Source of the DNA: Pestalotiopsis fici W106-1
Taxonomy: Eukaryota > Ascomycota > Sordariomycetes > Amphisphaeriales > Sporocadaceae
Direction: 5' to 3'
Assembly: GCF_000516985.1 (NCBI RefSeq)
Contig: NW_006917101.1
Span: 1,542,834 to 1,606,833 of the forward strand
Length of the DNA: 64,000 bases
Shown one piece after another: positions 11,935-23,042 of this stretch. A program made the translations under genes and the position numbers. The notes beneath the pieces are model-generated. The model saw only the letters and a list, made by a program, of their open reading frames with translations. It had not been told where the DNA came from and made no database searches. How positions within the stretch are numbered: the stretch's first letter is position 1; each line of letters opens with the position of its first letter.

Positions 11935-14343
11935 TTACACTAGCACTACGTCCTGGAGTTCCGTACCGTCTCCGTGGACCGCCTCACCATACATAATTCC
12001 ATCCTGATAGCAATGCGAAATGAGCTCATACTCATCTGTTTCTCGCACAGACCCTCCTCTCTTCAGTGGACGTAGCACAAATGGCAGGCTCAAGCCAGCG
12101 ATTATTGCGACCCTGTCACCCTCGCGGACCGCGCCGGCCGCGATGAAATCCGGTGCGCAGCCGAACCGGCCCGTCTCTGTCGTGAAAAATGCCTGGCGGC
12201 GCGCAAATCGCAGGATCGCCAAATGTAATTGCAGCACGGGCTCCATGGCCGGATACGTCACATTTTGCATCCCGACGTGCCCAAGCATACCAACCGCGAA
12301 GCTCTTGGAGCTCCTCTCGCGCTCCTCGAACGCATTACTCATTTGTGCTTTCCAGGATTTCTATACATATTCAAATAAGCTTTGGCTCAGTTGATCCGTC
12401 ATTCGAGCTCTAGGCGCCCATGAATAGGATAGAACAGAGGAGCTCAGACCGCCATGGCTTGAAATGGGATAAGAAGACGGACTTACCAACTGTTTCAAGA
12501 CTGATGAACCCTGATACTCTGCAACCTTGGCTAGCTTCGCCTTGGACATCTCCTTCCCATTTTTCATGATACTTGAGCGCATCAGCTCCACATCATCCTT
12601 CTCTAGAACGGAGAACCACTTGTCAAAGCGGTCCTCTTCTTCAGCGTGGTTGACGCACGACTTTTCGTCGTGGAGTAGGACCTTGAGGAACGACATCACC
12701 ATGTCCTTTCTGGACGGGTAACTCGCAGCATGACCTCGGACGGCTTCGGCCCACTCCCTCAAGAGTGTAAGAGCCTTGTGTAATTGAGCCAGGCTTGCTT
12801 GACTTGTCGACGGCTTTTCTAGGTTATCTTCATGACCCTGCAAGGACTTCACATGCACATCGAATGAAGGAAAACTCTTGGTTACCGTCTCAACGAGTTT
12901 CACACAGACCCGCAGACGATGAGAGGGCAAAAATTCCCATGCTGGCGGCAAAGAGCTTCCGGCCGTAAAGCGTTTGACATCCTCAGTACAGTTCCGGGGA
13001 TCCATATTTCCAAAGCCGTGGTCCATGAGGTCCGGCACCCAAGACGGCAGGTTTTCTCTCCGCGTCTTGGTTACGGCGAGATAAATAACATCCAGTGCCT
13101 TTTCACTCGAGATTGAGGCAACTGCTGCGTCGTGGAAAACGTCCTCTGTTGGCTTGCGGTAATCTGGTGCAGACATCGGTATGCCGAGCTCTTGGAACAC
13201 GCCGTACAGCGCAAAAACCTTGTCGGCTGGTACCGTGACCCTTTTTCTGCGCGCACCATCGAGGATGGCCGAGAGCTTGATCTTGGACGTTCTGTTTCCG
13301 TCTCCCTGGTTGTACATGTGTAAAATATGGCTGAAGTTTGTCCTTGTGAAGTTCTGGTAACCCTGCTTCACCGCATCCGAATTCTGATCTCCATCCATGC
13401 CATCCAGTCTCCTCCTAGCCAGCGCATCAGTGAGTTCTAGTTGTAATTTCATGCTGCTTTGGATTCCGACTTTTGTGAATTTGGCCACCTCGATCTGTGT
13501 TGCCACAAACCGTAGTGTTGGAAACGACGCTTTTAAATCACCGCACTGAAACGTAACATCACCTTGTGCTGGCAGGACCACCTCTTGAACTGTCCACATT
13601 CTGTGAAACCACGATCGATTGAGTAGCGGTCGTAAAGGATTTTCTGACTCCGGATTATACTGCTCTTTAGATTGCAGTGCTTAGCAGATACTTCTTATTC
13701 CGATAGTTTGGGGGGGGGGGGGGGGGGGGGGGGTCGATTCACCTTTGGACATTCGCTGCAAATTTTGAAGCATCTCTCTCAGACTTTCATGTAGCTCTAT
13801 GTCCTCGGCAAGAGGGACTTGAGCGCTTGTGGGTTCCGACGCCCTCTGTCTCGATACCATATTCTCCATGGCTCCCCCTATATCTAACATGAATCGAAAT
13901 GCACGCTCTGCTGCCTCATCCTTGTTGCCTAACCAGACAATGACACCGCGACATGCCCCGTAGAGCTCGCCCATCATCGCAACTTGAACACCCTTCTCGT
14001 CGATATCAGCTTGGTTGATACAGATTCCATCGATCCACAGAAGTCGTCGGCCGGACTGCCGCCTCAGGGCGCGTAGGGCGTCGACGCAATTCTGCGTTAC
14101 TAGAATGGTGCTGAATGGAGTAGAGGGAAAATCATTGAGGTTTTCCACAGTTCGGCAGCTTATGGGGCATTCCGGAGTCTGGCCGTCCCAGGTATAGGAA
14201 AGGGCTTCGAAATCGAGTACATAATCTAGGCTCGCCTTGTGCAGACCGCACTGGATGTCGCTGGAAGGATCGGAAGCAGGCTCAAGCACGATTATACGGA
14301 TTGACCTAGGATCGAGAGGGAAATGTTGGTACAAGCTGTCCAT
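11935..14343 (-). CDS. HET-domain protein 2 (HET-6-like)
   Basis: Three exons, 14343-13743, 13679-12487 and 12360-11935, give 739 residues; all junctions are in phase. HET blocks: FEALSYTWDG, LLWIDGICINQAD, YGACRGVIVWLG, and RSWFHRMWTVQEVVLP, the last made readable by removing the first intron. Then LSAILDGARRK, KVFALYG and LPSWVPDL, usual for long HET-6-type proteins. The third exon encodes the conserved C-terminal module with GDRVAIIAGLSLPFVLR and DGIMYGEAV. The 63-bp first intron (13680-13742) contains an uninterrupted run of 24 G on the + strand (24 C in the transcript). Role: heterokaryon incompatibility or cell-death signalling by family; partner unknown. Confidence 0.9.
13710..13733. 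repeat. 24-bp G homopolymer inside HET2 intron 1
   Basis: Twenty-four consecutive G on the + strand, C in the HET2 pre-mRNA. It takes up over a third of the 63-bp intron and sits upstream of the acceptor, where it could act as a pyrimidine tract. Its length may be imprecise, because homopolymers are error-prone to sequence. Confidence 0.95.
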
Positions 14344-16412
14344 ATTGACTGATTGATGAGACTTCCTAATGCGACTTGTTGTTCAGTAGTGGGTTGTTCT
14401 AGATTAGTCTGATAATGGTATTACGTTCCAAACGGTTTTTGCGGCCGGAATACTCTGCGCTAGCAGCTGCTTTATTTTCGCAAGGACTCTCTAGAATAAT
14501 TGATCAAGAACAGTTTTCGGAGCCTGACTTTACCCCGCGATTATATCACGTGAATGTGGCTCCTCTACATGGGATCTGGATGTCTGTATTCAGACAGCCT
14601 TACGCTGATCGCAGACTTATGACAGGAGAAGCATGGCCCAGAAAGTCGCGGCAGGTGTGGATGCCGTTTCTCTCTGAAGCCAAAGCAGAACTCGGAATAA
14701 GTATGTGTACGTGCTCACAACACGCCAACTGAAGTAAGAGCAAACTACATGTAGGGTCGCGAGCCTCCCAGCAAATATTCCGCCGTACCAGCGGCAGATC
14801 CACAATGCTCAAAATTGGTGAGCTCCCTGATGATCGGAGGCGATAGCGAAAAGAATGCGGACGAGAAGGACAACGGTCAGTATCAGCGGTTTCCCGTACT
14901 ATCATATTTGTTTCTGATATATTCATGCTTGATAAACTACAGTATGAAACCCTTGTATAATATGACGGCCGACCCGAATACAGCAGAGTCCAGACCAGGC
15001 TATTGAGCTTATTAGAGCAAGAGCCCAGCTATTTTCAAAGATCATTCAGATAAATGATCTTTCTTGATGCACCACAGGAGTGGCTGCATCATTCAGCAAA
15101 CGCAATTGCGAGCCAATTATATCATCCTTTCGTCGTAGATCTCTCATGCCGCCTTTTCACGTAATCTAAAAGGTATACAATCATGATTCAGAGATATCAA
15201 GCAGCAGCTACCACACAGGCAATATGTCTTGACGAATTGACCGATTTCCCGAGCAATTACTTATGTTGCACAGATTCTAGCTTCTGTATGATATTTCAAT
15301 GTTGTGACTCGGGGCGGATTGAACTCAATTCCGATCAACAGCTTGCCCCAAGGCCATGGGATAGTACCCAGATAGAATGAATCAATAATCTTAGGTTATA
15401 GTCTCATTGGCCCCAAGGTTCAAGCCACCATGCCTCCTCAATGCTCAAAATTTGTGTTGTTGCCGTCGAACCGTACTCACAGCGTCACATAACGTTGCAT
15501 GGGCTATGCTTTGTGTGTTGAGATGAACGAGGTTATGGTAAGTGAAGTGATTAATTAGTTGGTTGAGTATCTGTACGTATTTATGGGAGTAAAGAGTGTA
15601 GCCAGGCGCATGGCCTGTACGGATTGGGGCCTTCTCAGGCGCCAAGGTCTTGCTCCTGATAAGAAGCAATTATCAACTTGAGTTGGCGAAAGCTTGTGGA
15701 TAGTGTAGATACCTGGTTTTGGGCGATGAACCAGTTTTCAAAGGATATGGCCGCGCTCCACAAATGCAACTGGGGTGGATACCACGTGCAGTGCCCTAAG
15801 ATATATACCTAGGTATGCATAGGGTATTTGCATACCTGAGCAGGTTTTCATTCATACACGTTACTATTGATTATGCCCGTGTCATATAAGAACAGGAAAC
15901 TTTTCGTCTTCCGGTCCGGCAAAGGTTTATGCCTCTGTTACCATTGGAATGACGACGTCCTATCTCGGGTCGTTTCATTTCCAATATGCAGCACCTATCA
16001 GCCGTCTGGATGTGGAGGGTCTGTGATCATGACCACCTCCCGAGCTCCTGCTCACTTCATCGTAAGACTGGGAGCCCTGTGCCGGTCTGTCATAACTCAC
16101 ATGGACAGATTCTTACAAGCTATGGCCGACATGTCTATTTTTGCAGTTCACAATCAAAATAAACAAGATTTTTGGGATCCTTCTATATCTCTGCATACGA
16201 CTTATTTGACAATGACATATTAGCAGATACGGTCTAGGAAAAGCAGAGAGACATGATGCTTGAAACTACAGATGTACTTGTTTACCGTTGTTTAGAACAA
16301 GATATCAACTTTACAATGCAAACAGCAATAGAAACTGACAAGCTCTTTGAAATTCTGATGCTATTTCCAAGAAAACAATCAGTTCGGGCTCACGATCTCA
16401 CCATCGGTTACT
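14344..16412. other. Intergenic (2.07 kb) between HET2 and HET3
   Basis: No recognisable gene. Two plus-strand reading frames (14415-14732 and 15867-16223) have no family features and no neighbouring exon. A perfect 9-bp inverted repeat lies at 15811-15837. The HET2 promoter should be just right of 14343. Confidence 0.5.
15811..15837. repeat. Short perfect inverted repeat
   Basis: Arms AGGTATGCA and TGCATACCT separated by a 9-bp loop. The left arm overlaps a 12-bp palindrome (ATACCTAGGTAT, 15805-15816). Function unknown; could be the remnant of a small element or chance. Confidence 0.6.
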
Positions 16413-18490
16413 TCAAATTATTTTGAAGTCCCGTCTCTGCCATTTCCGATGCCATTTCTGCCTCTTGTTCAAGGGAACCAATACAATGCCCACACGTTGA
16501 TAGACCTGCTCACCGTCGTGATCAATCGGCCTGAGAATCAACAAAACAGATGCAAGCTCCGGGTCCAGAAACGCCTTGTAAAGATGCGCGTGCTGGCCGA
16601 TTTGAACGGCCACGAAGTCATCCACTTTATCGTTATTTGCCCATTTTTCCCCCCAACCATCTGGCTCACGGTCCAGCAAGAGCCATGGGCAGTGATAGCC
16701 ATGAGGTCCGTCGAAACGCCATTCAAAGAAGCCTTCCCGCTCGTCAAGGCGTAGCCTAGCATCATCGTCATCATCACCGAGTCGGGAGTTGTCACCCAAT
16801 GTTGAGTTTTGGCGCACCAGAATTCGTCGACAATGTGCGCGAATGACGATCCAACCGTTGGTGATTCTCCCATGCTGATCTGAAGTATCGTACTGAAAAT
16901 GGTAGTCAATCAATCGTGGGTTGTATTGTTGTTCCCAACGTTCGCTTGGACGCAATGCGGGCTCAGCATCCGCCCATATCCAGTCGTCGAAGAGATGCAC
17001 TCTTCCTTGGCCAGCCATATAGCTCCACGACGGCGCTATATAGCATCCATACTTTTGCACAGGGATTTTATGCCTGTTAGTGTATGTCCAACCTAACCCG
17101 CGAAAAATATCCGCTTCCCAAAGCCCTGCAAGATATTGACCAAACTCGGGGATGAGTAGGCCGTGGCTAAGCCCTGACAGCGCCGGGAGCTTATCCCGAG
17201 GATTCGTTAGATCACGATGTGTATAACCCGAAAGAATATTATACCATTGACATAAAGCTCCTTGTTGATCCCGTTTTAATCCGCCTAGATCTACGTCTGG
17301 TGATTTGACGCCCAGGAATTTGTGAGCGTAGCGCTTGATAGATGGACTATCGTCTACCGGACCATCCACTGGAGTCGTGCCCCTGGACTCTGAGAATGCG
17401 CTAGTGAGGCAGCTCCAGCCCATTTCATTCTTTCGAAAGTGCAAAATCCTCTTCGCCATGACTTTTTCTTGATAAGACCAAGCTCTACGATCAAGGGGCT
17501 CCTCATCGGCACTGGTAGACGGGAATATGGCTGGTGACTGCCATAGAAGACTACCATTAGGGCCAAACCTGTGTGATGTGAAGCATTTTCGCGGCTTAAA
17601 AATGCCGACGGAACTGTCTGTCGCTGCAGTTGCCGAGATCATTAGTGTCGCATTGTAATAGACCTGTGTCATTGCCGCAGATTCTCGGGCCCAGTCCTCT
17701 AAATTGCCTTGGATAATGCAGAGCGCGTCGATCCACAAGTACTTAAAACCGAGCTCCCAAGTTAAGGTAACAGCGTCTCGGAAAGACTGGGGTAGAAGCT
17801 CGACCTTGAATCCTTTTATCAGGCTGTCGATATTATCGGAAGTAGTCCTAAAAGGTAGCTCTTTGCCCCAACAGTGACTAAGGCTAACATATTTGCCGCG
17901 CCAATTTTCTTTAGTAACACATAAGCGCAGGGGTAGTTCCAGATCGCCGGTCAATTCGACGAGTCTCGTAGGAAGTGGTGTGTCTTTTTGTGCGTCGCAA
18001 GAATCATGTCGAGAACAGCAGTCCAGCCATAGCCGAGCAAGTTCAAATACCTCGGGGGTGTTGGTATCCGGTGATAACGGTCTCCTAGGCCCTGCGTCAA
18101 GATTGGGATAATCAAAAGAAGTTTCTAACGAAGGTCAGTCGATCTTATATGCACTGAATAGTCTCATGGAGCTTGTGTATGGCACTCACGATCGGCTGCG
18201 CATAGGTCGACGGTGATATACTTGCTAGCACTCATAAAATCGGAGTTGAGCAAAAAACGGCCACTCCCATCGACGACGATGCGGATGGGTTTGGCTTCCT
18301 GCACGAAAACTGAAAACCCCTCAGAATCATTTGACATCAAGTAATCTTCAATAGTAGCAAGAAAGAATTGGCATCCTTTACAGCCGTTAGAGGCAGACTC
18401 TTGCATATTGATCGAGTTCTTCAGTTCCCAGCCGACATCGGACCGGATAGTGTCAATGTCTATGGTTGCGCATCGTGTGCAAAGCGCCAT
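16413..18490 (-). CDS. HET-domain protein 3 (TOL-like)
   Basis: Two exons, 18490-18190 and 18124-16413, with a 65-bp intron (donor GTGAGT), give 670 residues. The ATG at 18490 starts MALCTRCATID with a CKGCQFF motif, the Cys-rich leader common before this HET subtype. The HET domain follows: YVSLSHCWG, KYLWIDALCIIQ, WARESAAMTQVYYNA and RAWSYQEKVMA. The later part carries LSGYTHRDLTNPRDKLPALSGL, usual for TOL-type proteins. Predicted cytosolic incompatibility or cell-death factor. It differs in architecture from its two left neighbours, so the cluster did not arise by simple tandem duplication. Confidence 0.88.
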
Positions 18491-20926
18491 TATACAGAAT
18501 ATGACCCAGAGTGTCAGTGCCGAGCTTGGCCGAGATCGTGCGGAATGCCGTCCCAAGATGACAATGTAAATAGACGCCGTTCGTAGTTCCAGGAACAGAA
18601 CTCATTCTTAAATAGTACCTGTGCAGTGCGCAAGGAATTGCCATATTAGGTTTAGGAACTGCAAGTATGTGCAATCCGCAAAGTAAATAAGCGGATTACA
18701 GGTCACACCCAAACTCGTAATTCAACACGTTGAACTCTATGGATTCATGAAGTGGCGGGTCAGGGCTTGCAGGGCGTCACTGATTGGATCAGGGCGATGA
18801 AGCCGAATAAGCGAATAGTGAATTGTATCCACATTCCACTATACAATACCGGGTAGGCACACAACGCCATGAACCAACTCTTTTATCCCTCTACATAATT
18901 ATTGAACAAGGTATTGCTTTCCTATTCGAATTGATAAATGTCGACGTCCCTAAGTCCCTGCCGTCCAGGGTACTATTTAACTGTTCTTTTGCATGTTCGA
19001 ATCGGTAGTCTTGGCATAGGACAGAAGCGTAAAAATAAATTGAATTGTAGTAGGGTTATAGCGGGTGCTGCCGAGTTTAGCTCTTTTAGGCATAAATCTG
19101 GCTGTCTGGTATGTGGCCACGATCTTTTTTAACAAAGAAGCAGAGTTTGGGCAACGAAAAGACTGGTTGCGACATGCAAATCGAGTCGTGCTAACCGTTT
19201 GGAAGTGGGGATGGGCGGTTAATGCTGTCCACCGGTTGCTCTCGCTAGCAAATGCATTCCAGCTGAATGCAGTGCGATGGGGCATAAGTCATAGCAGTGC
19301 AGATGCAACATCGGTGAGCAATAGCCAGTGGCTAGAGAAGCTCTCCGTGTGACACACCGAAGGAAACGTGCGCTTGACACGTGCCTAAGATTTACCATCT
19401 CCCCTTCTATTAACTATATGGACACGTACCTAAAGCGCATCTCTAGCATCGCTGCGGGTCTGAGAACCCTCGTCGCATTCTTGCTTGCACTGGATCTTGC
19501 GGTTTTTAATATGTATAATCCAGGCGTGCTTCGTGGCATTGCATCGTGACCTAGCTCCACCAGCGGCCACTCCGAGCTACTTCCGATAATAACCTACGGT
19601 AACGGTGCGTTCGTTCACCAGCGGACCCGTCACGCAGTAGAGAAGACACTGTGATTCGACACTAGCCCATGTTGCCCGCCCGCACCCTGTGACAATAGTT
19701 TTGTGATACAAAGTTATATGACCGGTTCCTATTTTTGGATCTGCTACCTAGCATGCTTACCTCCATTCTTGGCGCCGAAAACCTTAATTTCTCAACGACT
19801 CCATGCCCAGTAGACTACTTTTGTATGCAAAACACTACATTGTGAGAGCAATATGACTGAGCCAGCCCGTAGATGAGGTAAAACCTACAGGTCAATCAAA
19901 TGACTGGATGTCCATTGAAAGATGAGTCGGTGTAACTTTAGTTTGAGTTTTATCGAGGGGGGTTTTTTAATCCCTCTTGATGAGAGGATCAACGGGTTGA
20001 ATGATTCCTGAGTAGACAAACTCACTCGAGCAAGCGCTATCGACAATCCAACGTGGAGAGGGGAAAGTGGTACTGTATGATCAACACATGCCGGGAGTCA
20101 CAAAATATTCAATTCTCGAAGGCCCGGACTGTGTTTTAGACTTGCGGATGAACGACAGCTACGGCAATTGACAAAATAGTTCTTCAACAACCCCCAAAGG
20201 CAAGTTACTTCCTTCAGCTAATGGCTGCCATGTTTCGCGTGGTTCTCAGCACGCTACAGAAACTATAATCACACTAAATTCGCTTCAAACACCAATGAAT
20301 ATGCGACGACAACTGAATACTGACGTTCAATTAAGTTTTGGAGATTAGGCTTTCGTGCAATGAATTCCAATGATGTCGTTAATCTTGTCATTTATTGCAG
20401 CATATACTTTCTTGTTTTTACTAGTTATGGCTAGGCTCATGGTCTACGGCCGAATGTCATTCAGCCATGACTGCTGACATGTATAGCCTCACAGCTAGCT
20501 ACCTGCTGAACAGAAGGTTCTGAAGGGGGCTATGTCCTTTCTAGAAGTGGCTCAAATGAGTACTGCCAATTGCATCAGCGTGATTCTAGAGAAAGCTTGC
20601 ACTACCCCGCGGCAAGGGAAGTTCCATTGCAAAATCAACTACCGTAAACTAAGAATATATTGGGACTACTGTTTCACTGTGGCTGGGGATAAGGTTGGAC
20701 CTAGAGCAGTAGATTTCATGGTGTTGTGCGGCTGAATGGTCTTCCGTGGGTCTGTTACAACTGATTGACGTGACTCGGCGCTTCAAGTTGACATCTGATG
20801 AAAGAGGCCCCTGCAAATATAACTTCTTGCTCCGCACGACGGATAAGTCTTATGGGAAATTGCAAATGACCACCATCCTCAAAACCTACTGAAGATTATT
20901 TCCCCCACTGCACAATATCATACCAA
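18491..20926. other. Intergenic (2.4 kb) between HET3 and the cysteine protease
   Basis: The longest gene-free stretch. Only short reading frames; none joins to another by splicing. No tRNA: a GTTCGAATC string near 18984 lacks a pairing T-stem. The HET3 promoter is at the left end and the protease promoter at the right end. Confidence 0.5.
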
Positions 20927-22006
20927 ATGGCCGCAGTTCATGATACAATTGTCGCCGGCGCTTTCCAGGGTTGGACGCCTGGGTTCTACGACAAGAACGA
21001 TAGATACTACGTTCCCTCCAAGGATGTCGACGTCTCAAAATTCAAAGATTTTAGTCTGAGAAGCCATGACCCCATGCTGGGGATGACAGTCTACGACCAG
21101 GGAGCACTCAACTCGTGTGTGGCCAACGCAAATGCCTTGGCGTACTGGTATGAACTCCGCAAAGCCACCAACAAAACCTTGGAGGTTGATGGCCCCTCAC
21201 GATTCTTCCTGTGGTGGAATGCTCTGGAAGGCGATCTCACGGACGGATACGCAAAACGTGGGCCTCTCCAGAACACGGGTACTTGGAACCGCCACGCGAT
21301 GAAAATTCTCAACAGGATTGGTGTCTGCTCTGACGCAATGCAACACTATCCGCCTTCTCCAGCACAAACAAAAATGACTAAAGACCAGTACAGCAAGTTC
21401 ATCCAAGACACACTTGCCCAGAAGCCCGAGGACAAATGTTATGATCAAGCCGAGACACACAAAATTGGAGCCTACTTTCGATTGGACGCTGATCGCGCCA
21501 TTGACACGGGGCGCCAATCAAGGTCTGTGGATGAAATGAACGCGGTCGGCGAGATCTGCTTGGACAATGTCAAGCGGTGTTTGCTCGACGAGCATCCCGT
21601 GGTTCTCGCGTTCCGATTTTACTGGGAGAGCATTCCATGGGACAAGAGCACAGGCGAAATCTGGTCCTTGCCGAATCTTTGGGCTGGAAAGGATGGTCAG
21701 CCTCCGCTGGTGCAATCCAGACACACTCCGCCGGCCCAGAACCATGGAGGCCATGCCGTCATCGCGATTGGTTACGACGACAAGATCCAGAGAATCCTTT
21801 GCCAGAATTCCTGGGGTTCTGGCACAAGAAGTTTTCCGAGCAAGGGAGGACTCTTCTGGATGCCATACGACTGGGTCAAGGACTTTGCTGCGACCAACGA
21901 CTTTTGGACCTGTCGGCTGGAGGACTCGGACAACTTCAAAAGTATGAGTGAAGAGGAAATCAATCAGCGTGTACAGAACAAGATCAAGGAAATGACAGGA
22001 CATTAA
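20927..22006 (+). CDS. Papain-like (C1-type) cysteine peptidase without prodomain
   Basis: Intronless, 359 residues from the ATG at 20927 (AAATGG context). Catalytic set: Gln58 and Cys64 in DQGALNSCVANA, His276 in NHGGHAVIAIGYDD, Asn294 in CQNSWGSG. The DQG-x-x-NSC-x-ANA form and the lack of the papain GSCW motif resemble the divergent C1 peptidases common in bacteria, archaea and large viruses rather than classical lysosomal papains. There is no signal peptide and no inhibitory propeptide; only about 55 residues precede the active Cys, so it may be cytosolic and active as made. Family C1 proteases are uncommon in filamentous ascomycetes. Substrate unknown. All catalytic residues are present, so activity is expected. 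A low-complexity acidic/amide tail ends the protein. Confidence 0.88.
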   Translation: MAAVHDTIVAGAFQGWTPGFYDKNDRYYVPSKDVDVSKFKDFSLRSHDPMLGMTVYDQGALNSCVANANALAYWYELRKATNKTLEVDGPSRFFLWWNALEGDLTDGYAKRGPLQNTGTWNRHAMKILNRIGVCSDAMQHYPPSPAQTKMTKDQYSKFIQDTLAQKPEDKCYDQAETHKIGAYFRLDADRAIDTGRQSRSVDEMNAVGEICLDNVKRCLLDEHPVVLAFRFYWESIPWDKSTGEIWSLPNLWAGKDGQPPLVQSRHTPPAQNHGGHAVIAIGYDDKIQRILCQNSWGSGTRSFPSKGGLFWMPYDWVKDFAATNDFWTCRLEDSDNFKSMSEEEINQRVQNKIKEMTGH

Positions 22007-23042
22007 ACAAGGAAATTTGTGTTTTGTTGGCGGTATTCCAGGATGGCACCACAAGATTGAACATGGGCAAAGCCATCAGGATGCAACCAAAAATGTATCA
22101 CTTGTCTTATAGGCCACTTTCCATATCAACATTCATTGATAAATGCTAAAAGTTTTTCAATATCGGCATAGTTTTATCGTAAATGGATGTCATGAAAACA
22201 GTGATGGGGTCCTCGACTTTGGCAAAAGTGATTTTCCAATAAAGGTAATGTCAATTGTGTCAACTTAGTCATGTATGAATAAATTCAATCACATGTACAC
22301 ATCAAACTATAACATGTCTGGACTTTTTGCAGGTTGATTTGAAATTTTTTCCAACTTACGGCAAAGTTGAATTTTACTGTATATATCTTTGAATCAATCT
22401 CGTTCGTTGCCGAAACCAATGGCCGTCGAAGCATGTTTACTGTCATGGCTACCTGCGGCAATATCCACTTGCGCGATACTGGTGAGCGACTGAGGGCCTA
22501 CACTTTACTAATGAGAAGAACAGCGTCCAAACTCAAGTTTTCAATTAGAATTGATCTACATTTACAAGAATCATTTGTGAACGCACATACTTGATGGCCC
22601 TTCCCGTTATGTTGTCCAGAAGTTGCCACACTCCACAGCCACTCTGTGGCGCATCAGGTTGTTGTTTCCCGTATAACCTTGGGTGCCACGTCAGCTTGGG
22701 TAAGAAAACATCAGCCCCCTACGCAAAGTGTTGCCCTGAAGTAGGCAGTACCCACAGCAGATCACATTCTCAGGTATATCAGATCATCTGCTTGGATATA
22801 TTAAATAGCTTTTCGTCACCGCTTTTTGCTAGTTCTGTAAGAGCAACGCAGACATCCTTTTTACATTCCCTCGATCCTATCTTCCCCTCTATTGGCCTAG
22901 TTGAAACAAGATTACGTATCATACTGCGACTCAAGGACCATTCAGGATTCATCCGTCGTGTCAACGTCCTCAGAGGCATTGTTGTTATAGTCATTTGGAG
23001 CGACCGTCAGTTGTCAGCGTGCTATCTTTCGCCGCCGCCACC
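22007..23042. other. Intergenic between the cysteine protease and FAD oxidase 2
   Basis: About 1 kb, AT-rich in its left half; both flanking genes run rightward. No gene seen. The last bases before 23043 form a strong start context, GCCGCCACC. Confidence 0.5.

Noticed and set aside
14415..14732. Plus-strand frame of 105 codons
   Set aside because: No domain, no splice partner and no family resemblance.
15867..16223. Plus-strand frame of 118 codons
   Set aside because: No recognisable features; likely chance in a 2-kb spacer.
18975..19000. GTTCGAATC string like a tRNA B box
   Set aside because: The flanking bases cannot pair as a T-stem and no A box or acceptor stem is found upstream.
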